From positions 1 through 5,594 of the forward strand of contig CAMEHJ010000094.1 in assembly GCA_945917385.1 (NCBI GenBank): a stretch of 5,594 nucleotides of DNA, written 5' to 3'. A program made the translations under genes and the position numbers. The notes beneath the pieces are model-generated. The model was not told the DNA's origin, did no database searches, and saw only the letters and a list, made by a program, of their open reading frames with translations. Positions 1-5,594 of the stretch are shown here, one piece after another. How positions within the stretch are numbered: position 1 is the first letter of the stretch; each line of letters starts with the position of its first letter. This DNA is from an uncultured bacterium. GTDB lineage: Bacteria; Bacillota_A; Clostridia; Oscillospirales; Oscillospiraceae.

Positions 1-401
1 TTAAACCACTCCGCCATTGTGACGTCGTCCGCCGTCGGCTTGTGCCTTGCGTCAACTATCATCACGCCGAGGTCGATAAGTCCCTCCTGCGCAAAAAAGT
101 CCTCCATAAGCTTGCCCCAGCGCTCACGCTCGGACTGGGAAACTCTGGCATAGCCATAACCGGGAAGGTCAACGAAATAAACCTTTTCGTCAATATAGAA
201 ATAGTTGACGTGTATGGTCTTTCCGGGCTGTGCGCCGACGCGGGCAAAGTTTTTCCTGTTGAGCAGGCGGTTTATCACCGAGGACTTGCCGACGTTCGAT
301 TTTCCCGCGAACACGACCGAGGGGGTACTGCTTCTTATAAACTGCTTCGGGCTTGCGGCGGATTTTATAAATTCCGCCTTGTTGACATTTATTGCCGCCA
401 T
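1..401 (-). CDS. engB (ysxC): EngB/YsxC (YihA) ribosome-assembly GTPase, C-terminus cut by window edge
   Basis: Small TrmE-Era-EngA-like GTPase of the EngB family, which in bacteria binds the large ribosomal subunit precursor and is needed for its late maturation in the cytoplasm. The first 133 residues can be read on the minus strand. The G1/P-loop is GKSNVGKSS (residues 33-41), the G2 region is GKT at 60-62, and the G3 motif is DLPGYGYA (78-85), which is the EngB signature. IVDARHKPT (115-123) matches the strand before G4. The G4 (TKxD) and G5 motifs, roughly the last third of a protein usually near 200 residues, lie off the window. The P-loop begins AGKSN where many relatives have AGRSN, a conservative change. 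The ATG at 401 is 6 bases after the lon stop codon, with AGGTGA at 409-404 overlapping that stop, so translation is probably coupled to lon. Family assignment is firm; whether the gene is intact beyond the edge is unknown. Confidence 0.96.
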   Translation of the reverse strand, partial: MAAINVNKAEFIKSAASPKQFIRSSTPSVVFAGKSNVGKSSVINRLLNRKNFARVGAQPGKTIHVNYFYIDEKVYFVDLPGYGYARVSQSERERWGKLMEDFFAQEGLIDLGVMIVDARHKPTADDVTMAEWF

Positions 402-403
402 AG

Positions 404-409
404 TCACCT
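404..409 (-). promoter_or_regulatory. Ribosome binding site of engB overlapping the lon stop codon
   Basis: On the minus strand AGGTGA matches the 3' part of the consensus AGGAGGTGA. Its first two bases are the last two of the lon TAG stop. Aligned to the anti-Shine-Dalgarno, the spacing to the engB ATG is acceptable. The arrangement implies that ribosomes finishing lon can restart directly on engB. Confidence 0.65.
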
Positions 410-2795
410 ACTGTCTGACGGCGCGCAGCTCATTCTGCTTTGCCGCCGGCATTGCCGCATATTCTTCGCCGCCCTTGCCGCGTATCATGACAAGGTCGAT
501 GATATTATCCACATGATTGGTCGGCACAAAAATCAGCTTGCCGCGAACCGTCTGGTCTATGTTGTCGAGGTCAGCTTCGTTGTCGGCGGGGATAATGACG
601 GTTTTGACCCCGGCTCTGAGCGCGGCCATGGTCTTTTCGCGAAGTCCGCCGATGGGCAGCACGCGCCCGCGCAGGGTGATCTCACCGGTCATTGCGACAT
701 CCGACCTCACGGGCGAATTTGTCAGCGCCGAGATGAGCGCGACGGTCATCGTGATGCCCGCCGAAGGGCCGTCCTTGGGTATTGCACCCTCCGGGAAGTG
801 GATATGTATATCCTTATTCTTGTAAAAATCGGGGTCGATTCCGAGCATTGAAGACCTGCTTCGGATATAGGTGAGTGCGGCTTTCGCTGACTCCTTCATC
901 ACGTCGCCAAGATTTCCGGTAAGCTCAAGCTTTCCGCTGCCGTCAACGACGGCGACCTCAACGTCGAGCACCTCACCGCCCGCCGCGGTGTACGCAAGGC
1001 CGCGCACAAGCCCGACGGTGTCCTCGCTTCTCGCTTCGTCCTCCTTGTATTTGGCGGGGCCGAGCAGCTCCTGCACCTTGCCGGCTTTGAGATTCACGCT
1101 CTTGAACTTCTCCTCTGCGATGCCGGACGCAGTCTTGCGGCAGACGGACGCTATTTCTCGTTCAAGCAGTCTTACGCCGGATTCGCGCGTGTATGAGCGG
1201 ATAAGCTCGCGTATCGCCTGGTCGTCTATCTTGAGCTGGTTTGCTCTAAGGCCGTGCTTTTTCCTCTGCTTCGGGATGAGGTGGCGCTTCGCGATCTGCA
1301 CCTTTTCCTCGTCGGTGTAGCTTGAAAGCTCGATGACCTCCATCCTGTCCAGAAGCGGACGCGGGATGGTATCAAGCGAGTTTGCGGTGGTGATGAAAAA
1401 CACTTCGGACAAATCGAAGGGTATCTCAAGGAAGTGGTCGCGGAAAGTGCTGTTCTGCTCCCCGTCAAGCGCCTCAAGCAGCGCAGCACTCGGGTCTCCG
1501 CGATAGTCGGAGCCGAGCTTGTCTATCTCGTCGAGCACCATGAGCGGGTTGCACGAGCCTGCCTGAATAATGCCGGAGATAATGCGCCCCGGCATGGAGC
1601 CGATGTAGGTGCGCCTGTGGCCGCGAATCTCCGCCTCGTCGTGTACGCCGCCGAGCGAGACGCGGACAAGCTTTCTGTTGACCGCCCTTGCAACGCTCTG
1701 CGCGATGCTGGTCTTGCCGGTGCCCGGAGGGCCTACAAGGCACAGCAGTCCACCTTTGACCTCGCCGCTTATCTGCTTAACGGCGAGATATTCAAGGATG
1801 CGCTCCTTGACCTTTTCAAGTCCGTAATGCTCGTCGTCGAGGATTTTCCTCGCCTTTGCGATATTGACGGTCTCCTGAGTATATTTGCCCCAGGGGATCT
1901 CAAGGCAGGTGTCGAGATAGCCGCGAATCACGGCCGCCTCCGAGGAGCCGAAGGGCTGTTTTGCAAGCCGGTTAATTTCCTTATTCAGCTTTTCGCGCAC
2001 CTCATCGCTGACGGGAAGCTTTGCGACTTTTGCGCGGTATTCCTCTATATCATCGTCGTCGCCAAGCTCTGACTGGATGATCTTCATTTCCTCGCGCAGG
2101 TAGTATTCACGCTGGCTCTTGTTCATTGCCTCCTGCGTCTGGTCGTTCAGTTCTTTCTCGATAGCCAGGATGTCAAGCTCCTTATTGAGCATCCTGCCGA
2201 GCATTTCAAGTCTGCGGCAGGGGTACAGCTCCTCCAAAAGCGCCTGCTTGTCCTCCAGTGCGAGGGGAACATTCTGCGCGATATAACCCCCGATGTAGCC
2301 GGGGTCGGGGTTTGCAAGCAGATTAAGAAGCTGTTCGCTGACCATATTGGGGTTAAACTGGATATATTCGTCAAACAGGTTCAGGCAGTTTCTTACCAGC
2401 GCTTCCCGGCGCACATCGCTGACGCGCTCCTTCTTGTCGGGCAGGGGGCGGATAAACGCAGAGTAGCCCTCCTCGTCCGTAAGTATGCTGACGGCCTGGG
2501 CGCGGTAAACGCCCTCGACCATAACGCGGCAGATATTACCCTTGGGCTGTCTTAACTGCTGGCGGATACGGCACACCGTACCCACGCTGTATATGTCATC
2601 CTCCTTCGGCATATCCGCCGCGAGGTCCTTCTGCGCCGCAAGAAAGATCATCTGGTCAGACTTGAGCGCCGCGTTGAGCGCGCCTATGGAGGCGTGCCGC
2701 TCGACATCGAAGGTGAGCATCATTCCGGGGAACACGCTCAGTCCGCGCAGTGCAAGGAGCGGTATTCTTTTGGTTTCAATGTATTCTTCCGACAT
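408..2795 (-). CDS. lon: ATP-dependent protease Lon (LonA type)
   Basis: Cytosolic homo-hexameric AAA+ serine protease that unfolds and degrades damaged and short-lived regulatory proteins. From the ATG at 2795 it is 795 residues, normal for LonA. The substrate-binding LAN domain opens at [14 protein letters not shown] (11-24) and is followed by a charged helical linker (about 210-280). The AAA+ module has Walker A GPPGTGKT (355-362), Walker B MVLDEIDK (419-426), sensor-1 Asn472, arginine finger Arg484 and sensor-2 Arg542 (SGVRLLER). The protease domain has the Ser-Lys dyad: Ser678 in PKDGPSAG and Lys721 in [10 protein letters not shown]. The chain ends in a poorly conserved tail of about 25 residues (from 771). 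The frame stays open upstream to a GTG at 2831, but that codon has no Shine-Dalgarno and lies at the edge of a hairpin loop. The ATG at 2795 has AAAGGA 7 bases upstream and gives the family N-terminus, so I chose it. It lies 64 bp after clpX and 6 bp before engB, in the same operon direction. No membrane segment is present, which fits LonA and not LonB. Confidence 0.98.
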   Translation of the reverse strand: MSEEYIETKRIPLLALRGLSVFPGMMLTFDVERHASIGALNAALKSDQMIFLAAQKDLAADMPKEDDIYSVGTVCRIRQQLRQPKGNICRVMVEGVYRAQAVSILTDEEGYSAFIRPLPDKKERVSDVRREALVRNCLNLFDEYIQFNPNMVSEQLLNLLANPDPGYIGGYIAQNVPLALEDKQALLEELYPCRRLEMLGRMLNKELDILAIEKELNDQTQEAMNKSQREYYLREEMKIIQSELGDDDDIEEYRAKVAKLPVSDEVREKLNKEINRLAKQPFGSSEAAVIRGYLDTCLEIPWGKYTQETVNIAKARKILDDEHYGLEKVKERILEYLAVKQISGEVKGGLLCLVGPPGTGKTSIAQSVARAVNRKLVRVSLGGVHDEAEIRGHRRTYIGSMPGRIISGIIQAGSCNPLMVLDEIDKLGSDYRGDPSAALLEALDGEQNSTFRDHFLEIPFDLSEVFFITTANSLDTIPRPLLDRMEVIELSSYTDEEKVQIAKRHLIPKQRKKHGLRANQLKIDDQAIRELIRSYTRESGVRLLEREIASVCRKTASGIAEEKFKSVNLKAGKVQELLGPAKYKEDEARSEDTVGLVRGLAYTAAGGEVLDVEVAVVDGSGKLELTGNLGDVMKESAKAALTYIRSRSSMLGIDPDFYKNKDIHIHFPEGAIPKDGPSAGITMTVALISALTNSPVRSDVAMTGEITLRGRVLPIGGLREKTMAALRAGVKTVIIPADNEADLDNIDQTVRGKLIFVPTNHVDNIIDLVMIRGKGGEEYAAMPAAKQNELRAVRQ

Positions 2796-2802
2796 AGCTG
2801 TA

Positions 2803-2808
2803 TCCTTT
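2803..2808 (-). promoter_or_regulatory. Ribosome binding site that decides the lon start
   Basis: AAAGGA on the minus strand with 7 bases to the ATG at 2795. The alternative in-frame GTG at 2831 has only hairpin sequence in front of it, so this site supports the shorter, 795-residue Lon. Confidence 0.75.
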
Positions 2809-2821
2809 CCGGAGTTTTCGG

Positions 2822-2850
2822 AAAGCGGCACACGTTACGTCTGCCGCTTT
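2822..2850 (-). repeat. Perfect inverted repeat (9-bp stem, 11-nt loop) between clpX and lon
   Basis: On the minus strand AAAGCGGCA and TGCCGCTTT pair perfectly around an 11-base loop. The 3' arm ends in TTT and is followed by CC rather than a T-run, so it is at best a weak intrinsic terminator. On the plus strand the stem is followed by one further T (TTTT in all), but no plus-strand gene needs it. It could instead protect the clpX 3' end or be an RNase processing point that sets clpX and lon mRNA levels apart. The structure is seen; the role is inferred. Confidence 0.6.
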
Positions 2851-2859
2851 TACATGGTG

Positions 2860-4107
2860 TTATCGGTTCTTGTGAACAATAACCGGCTGAGTGCCGTTTT
2901 TGACGCAGTCCTCGGTGATGATGACCTTCTCTGCCCTATCATCAGAGGGCACAGAGTACATCACGTCCGTCATCACGTTCTCCATAACGCTTCTGAGTCC
3001 TCTCGCGCCGATCTTCATCTCGATGGCTCTGTCCGCGGCCGCCTCAAGTGCGCCGCTTTCAAACTCAAGCTCCACTCCGTCGTACTTCATAAGGGCCTTA
3101 TACTGCTTGGTCATGGCGTTTTTCGGCTCGGTAAGGATGCGGACAAGGTCGTCACGCTTCAGGCTTTCAAGCGTGCTGACAACGGGCATTCTGCCGACAA
3201 GCTCCGGTATGATGCCGAACTGGATAAGGTCATGCTGCTGCACGTCCCGCAGAAGCTCTCCCACGTCTCTCTCGGCGCCGCTCTTGATGTCCGCGCCGAA
3301 GCCCATGGATTTTTTGTCCGTGCGCTTCTCGATTATCTTATCGAGTCCGTCGAACGCGCCGCCGCAGATAAAGAGGATGTTGGTCGTATCGACCTGAATA
3401 AACTCCTGATGCGGGTGCTTGCGTCCGCCCTGCGGGGGAACATTTGCGACCGTACCTTCAAGCAGCTTCAAAAGCGCCTGCTGCACGCCCTCGCCGGAAA
3501 CGTCGCGGGTAATGGATGTATTCTCACTCTTGCGGGCGATCTTATCAAGCTCATCAATATAGATGATACCCTTCTGCGCGCGCTCCACATCAAAGTCGGA
3601 GGCCTGCAGAAGCTTAAGTATTACGTTTTCAACGTCCTCACCGACGTAGCCCGCCTCCGTCAGCGTGGTGGCGTCCGCAATGGCAAAGGGTACATCCAGC
3701 ATCTTGGCCATGGTCTGCGCAAACAGGGTCTTGCCGCTGCCGGTAGGGCCGATGAGCAGAATATTGCTCTTTTGCAGTTCAACGTCGTCTTTTGAGGCGT
3801 GGAGAATGCGCTTATAGTGGTTGTACACCGCGACGGAGAGAACGACCTTCGCCCTGTCCTGTCCTATGACATACTGGTCGAGATTCTCCTTTATCTGCCG
3901 CGGCTTCGGGAGCTTGTCAAGTGCAGGTATGCTGCCCGCGCCTTTTTTTGAAAGCTCCGGCATATCCTCCGCAAGAATGTCCATGCACATACGCACGCAC
4001 TCATCGCAGATATAGCAGTCGTTGCCCGCGATTATTCTTTCCGTAAGAGACTGGGGCTTGCCGCAAAACGAGCATCTGATGCTCTTTCTGTCTTCATTTC
4101 TTGCCAT
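2860..4107 (-). CDS. clpX: ATP-dependent Clp protease ATP-binding subunit ClpX
   Basis: AAA+ unfoldase, a hexamer that recognises substrates such as ssrA-tagged proteins and threads them into ClpP. The length of 415 residues is typical. The N-terminal C4 zinc-binding domain has Cys12/Cys15 (CSFC) and Cys34/Cys37 (CDEC); Cys31 and Cys41 are extra nearby cysteines. The AAA+ core has Walker A GPTGSGKT (120-127), pore-1 loop GYVG (153-156), Walker B IIYIDE (181-186), the RKH pore loop (229-231), a GR-type arginine finger at Arg306 (LVGRMPVV) and sensor-2 Arg369 (GARGLRS). The ClpP-docking IGF loop reads MGF (268-270, in KSMGFGAD). Its ATG has AAGGAG (4118-4113) 5 bases upstream. It lies 58 bp after clpP, separated by a terminator-like hairpin, and 64 bp before lon. 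Every hallmark motif is present, so I expect a functional enzyme pairing with the adjacent ClpP. Confidence 0.99.
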   Translation of the reverse strand: MARNEDRKSIRCSFCGKPQSLTERIIAGNDCYICDECVRMCMDILAEDMPELSKKGAGSIPALDKLPKPRQIKENLDQYVIGQDRAKVVLSVAVYNHYKRILHASKDDVELQKSNILLIGPTGSGKTLFAQTMAKMLDVPFAIADATTLTEAGYVGEDVENVILKLLQASDFDVERAQKGIIYIDELDKIARKSENTSITRDVSGEGVQQALLKLLEGTVANVPPQGGRKHPHQEFIQVDTTNILFICGGAFDGLDKIIEKRTDKKSMGFGADIKSGAERDVGELLRDVQQHDLIQFGIIPELVGRMPVVSTLESLKRDDLVRILTEPKNAMTKQYKALMKYDGVELEFESGALEAAADRAIEMKIGARGLRSVMENVMTDVMYSVPSDDRAEKVIITEDCVKNGTQPVIVHKNR

Positions 4108-4112
4108 AGCTT

Positions 4113-4118
4113 CTCCTT
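4113..4118 (-). promoter_or_regulatory. Ribosome binding site of clpX
   Basis: AAGGAG on the minus strand, 5 bases before the ATG at 4107. It starts immediately after the four-T run that follows the clpP-clpX hairpin, so the hairpin and this site sit side by side on the transcript. Confidence 0.8.
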
Positions 4119-4151
4119 AAAACTATGGGGGAACCGAAACGTTCCCCCATA
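4119..4151 (-). terminator. Terminator-like hairpin between clpP and clpX
   Basis: On the minus strand an 11-bp perfect stem (arms 4151-4141 and 4134-4124, core GGGGGAAC/GTTCCCCC) closes a 6-base loop. It is followed by AG and TTTT (4122-4119). The stem is strong but the T-run is short, so partial termination or a stabilised clpP 3' end is likelier than a full stop, since clpX follows at once in the same direction. No convincing promoter is visible between it and clpX. Structure is read directly; the degree of termination is inferred. Confidence 0.65.
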
Positions 4152-4165
4152 AAGCCTTTCAAATA

Positions 4166-4747
4166 TCAGCGCTTATAGATGACCTTGTCGATAAGGCCGT
4201 ATTCCCTTGCCTCTTCCGCAGTCATGAAGTGGTCGCGCTCACAGTCGCGCTCTATGACTTCGACGGACTTGCCGGTGTTGTCGGCAAGGATAGCGTTGAG
4301 CTTTTTCTTGATTTTCAGGATCTGCTCCGCCTGAATCTGGATGTCGGTGCACTGACCCTGACTTCCGCCCGACGGCTGGTGGATCATTATTTCCGCGTTC
4401 GGCAGGGCAATGCGCTTGCCCTTGGCCCCGGAGGAAAGGAGGAACGCGCCCATGGATGCCGCCATGCCGATGCAGATCGTGCAAACATCGGGCTTTATAT
4501 ACTGCATGGTGTCGTATATCGCGAGACCCGCGGTAACACTGCCGCCGGGGCTGTTGATATAAAACTGTATGTCCTTATCCGGGTCCTGTGCCTCAAGGAA
4601 CAGAAGCTGCGCCACGACAAGACTTGCGGTGGTGTCGTTGACTTCCTCGGACAGCATTACGATGCGGTCGTTGAGCAGTCTTGAAAAGATGTCGTAGGAC
4701 CGCTCGCCGCGGCTGGTCTGCTCGACAACGTAGGGAACAAAACTCAT
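4166..4747 (-). CDS. clpP: ATP-dependent Clp protease proteolytic subunit ClpP
   Basis: Self-compartmentalised serine peptidase. Fourteen subunits form a barrel that degrades polypeptides fed in by ClpX or other Clp ATPases. The length of 193 residues is normal. The catalytic triad is Ser98 (GMAASMGAF), His123 (MIHQPSGG) and Asp172 (second Asp of ERDCERD), with the same numbering as Bacillus ClpP. The oxyanion and substrate-strand motif [11 protein letters not shown] (64-74) is intact. The N-terminus [20 protein letters not shown] matches the axial-loop region of the family, supporting the ATG at 4747 and suggesting little or no propeptide. AAAGGAG (4762-4756) lies 8 bases upstream. Cys133 (GQCTD) and Cys169 replace the Ala and Thr I recall as usual there, without touching the triad. 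It is 57 bp after tig and 58 bp before clpX, its functional partner. The identity is not in doubt. Confidence 0.99.
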   Translation of the reverse strand: MSFVPYVVEQTSRGERSYDIFSRLLNDRIVMLSEEVNDTTASLVVAQLLFLEAQDPDKDIQFYINSPGGSVTAGLAIYDTMQYIKPDVCTICIGMAASMGAFLLSSGAKGKRIALPNAEIMIHQPSGGSQGQCTDIQIQAEQILKIKKKLNAILADNTGKSVEVIERDCERDHFMTAEEAREYGLIDKVIYKR

Positions 4748-4753
4748 ATTAAA

Positions 4754-4783
4754 CTCTCCTTTGATAGTAAGCCTTCAAGAGAG
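4754..4783 (-). promoter_or_regulatory. Possible hairpin sequestering the clpP ribosome binding site
   Basis: On the minus strand CTCTC (4783-4779) can pair with GAGAG (4758-4754), and TTGA (4778-4775) with TCAA (4764-4761). This leaves a 2-base bulge and a loop of about 10 bases. The 3' arm contains the clpP Shine-Dalgarno AAAGGAG (4762-4756). If formed, the stem would hide the site and could melt at higher temperature or when ribosomes from tig arrive. A short stem like this may also be chance, because any CTCTC can pair with a purine-rich binding site. Confidence 0.35.
4756..4762 (-). promoter_or_regulatory. Ribosome binding site of clpP
   Basis: AAAGGAG on the minus strand, 8 bases before the ATG at 4747, a strong match that confirms this start. 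Confidence 0.8.
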
Positions 4784-4804
4784 CATATCCAAATACGGCG
4801 GAAA

Positions 4805-5594
4805 TTATTCAGCCGCCTTGACGACTGCGCTGTCCAGAATGATATTGGTTGCGCGCTCTCTGAGAAGCTCTCTGGTGATGAAGTCCTTGCCGAAGTAGCT
4901 CTTGATCTCGTCTTCGGACGCGCCGATGCTCTCGGAAACCTTCTTGACGTACTCGTCGCACTCCTCGTCGGTTGCGGTGAGACCTTCAGCCTTGATTACG
5001 GCCTCGATAAGAAGCTCAGTCTCGACCTGTGCCTTTGCGGAGGGACGGATGGAGGCGTTCATGGTGTCCTCGTCAATGCCCATCATCTGCTGAAGCTTGT
5101 CAAACTCCATGTCGCCCGCGTTGAGGCCGAAGTTTGCGGCGTAGTTGCGCACAACTTCCTCGCACTTGTCGGTGATCATGACCTCGGGGATATCAACGGT
5201 CATGTTCTCGCAGGCGAGCCTGATGATCTCGGAGCGGAACAGATTGTCGGCCTGCTCGGCCTTGCGCTTTTCAAGATCCTCACGGACGCTTGCCTTGTAC
5301 TCGTCAAGAGTGTCAAACTCAGACACGTCCTTAGCAAACTCGTCGTCAAGCTCAGGCAGCTCGTTTGCGGTGATGCTGTTGAGCTTCACCTTGAATACGA
5401 CCGCCTTGCCGGCAAGGTCTGCGACATACTGTTCGGGGAAGGTGATGTCAAGGTCCTTTTCCTCGCCGATCTTCATGCCGGCAACCTGCTCTTCAAAGCC
5501 GGGGACGAAGGAGTTGGAGCCGAGCTGGAGGTCATAGCCCTCTGCCTTGCCGCCGTCAAAACGCTCGCCGTTGAGGAAGCCGTCAAAGTCGATG
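4805..5594 (-). CDS. tig: Trigger factor (ribosome-associated chaperone), N-terminus cut by window edge
   Basis: Trigger factor docks at the ribosome exit tunnel and shields and folds nascent chains; it also has a peptidyl-prolyl isomerase domain. The frame is open from the right edge and 262 residues are visible, ending AVVKAAE. The visible part starts inside the FKBP-like isomerase domain, recognisable by LQLGSNSFVPGFEEQ, the following GMKIGEEKDLDITFPEQY, and VFKVKLNSI closing the domain around visible residue 75. The rest is the highly charged, helical C-terminal chaperone domain (for example LPELDDEFAKDVSEFDTLDE, the typical entry into this domain). The N-terminal ribosome-binding domain with its GFRxGK signature, roughly 165 residues by comparison with the usual length of about 430, is off the window. 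The methionine at 5476 lies inside the isomerase domain and is not the start. It is the first gene seen in the block and lies 57 bp before clpP. Confidence 0.97.
   Translation of the reverse strand, partial: IDFDGFLNGERFDGGKAEGYDLQLGSNSFVPGFEEQVAGMKIGEEKDLDITFPEQYVADLAGKAVVFKVKLNSITANELPELDDEFAKDVSEFDTLDEYKASVREDLEKRKAEQADNLFRSEIIRLACENMTVDIPEVMITDKCEEVVRNYAANFGLNAGDMEFDKLQQMMGIDEDTMNASIRPSAKAQVETELLIEAVIKAEGLTATDEECDEYVKKVSESIGASEDEIKSYFGKDFITRELLRERATNIILDSAVVKAAE

Noticed and set aside
42..851. A 269-codon plus-strand open frame across engB and the end of lon
   Set aside because: Antisense to two well-supported genes, no family resemblance and no convincing ribosome binding site; a shadow frame.
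1434..2072. A 212-codon plus-strand open frame inside lon
   Set aside because: Antisense to the Lon AAA+ domain; composition reflects the complementary strand and no motif is seen.
2850..2855. A start-stop pair (ATG TAA) on the minus strand 4 bases after the clpX stop
   Set aside because: Such minimal frames can stall ribosomes, but no Shine-Dalgarno precedes it and six bases are easily met by chance.
2542..3795. A 417-codon open frame on the plus strand opposite clpX and the start of lon
   Set aside because: It lies antisense to two certain genes, crosses their junction, has no recognisable domain and a His/Arg/Leu-rich composition typical of an antisense shadow of GC-rich coding sequence.
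4748..4804. Possible clpP promoter in the tig-clpP gap (TTGAAG with TTTAAT 17 bases downstream)
   Set aside because: The would-be -10 abuts the clpP ATG, leaving no room for a leader containing the clear Shine-Dalgarno, so it cannot drive clpP in the usual way.
4748..4804. CtsR heptad repeats or a CIRCE element before clpP
   Set aside because: Neither GGTCAAA-type repeats nor the TTAGCACTC/GAGTGCTAA palindrome is present in this gap or the other gaps; heat-shock control, if any, lies upstream of tig.

Overview
The window is one block of co-directional genes, all read on the minus strand, so transcription runs from high to low coordinates. In that order it holds the 3' part of tig (trigger factor), complete clpP, clpX and lon, and the 5' part of engB/ysxC. 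Both ends of the window cut a gene. The order tig-clpP-clpX-lon-ysxC is a known Firmicutes arrangement. The GC-rich third positions, purine-rich Shine-Dalgarno sequences (AAGGAG, AAAGGAG) and the residue styles together suggest a GC-rich Clostridia member, perhaps of the Ruminococcaceae/Oscillospirales. The taxon is inference; the gene order and protein families are read directly.

Layout: 5594-4805 tig, lacking its N-terminus; a 57-bp gap with a possible hairpin over the clpP ribosome binding site; 4747-4166 clpP; a 58-bp gap with a strong GC-rich hairpin and short T-run; 4107-2860 clpX; a 64-bp gap with a 9-bp perfect inverted repeat; 2795-408 lon; a 6-bp gap; 401-1 engB, cut at the window edge after the G3 motif. 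No gene-free stretch exceeds 65 bp. I found no tRNA, rRNA, mobile element, CRISPR or attachment site. No CIRCE or CtsR-type operator is visible in the gaps, and the operon promoter presumably lies upstream of tig, outside the window.

The genes form a protein quality-control module. Trigger factor folds nascent chains at the ribosome. ClpX unfolds tagged or misfolded substrates and feeds them into the ClpP chamber. Lon degrades damaged and regulatory proteins on its own. EngB is a GTPase for large ribosomal subunit assembly. All catalytic residues that can be checked are intact: ClpP Ser98/His123/Asp172, Lon Ser678/Lys721, and the Walker motifs of ClpX, Lon and EngB.

I see no undescribed system here. 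What merits a second look is modest: RNA structure in three intergenic gaps, an upstream GTG that would mis-extend lon by 12 residues, lack of a lonB gene between clpX and lon, and a Met-Gly-Phe version of the ClpP-docking loop in ClpX.
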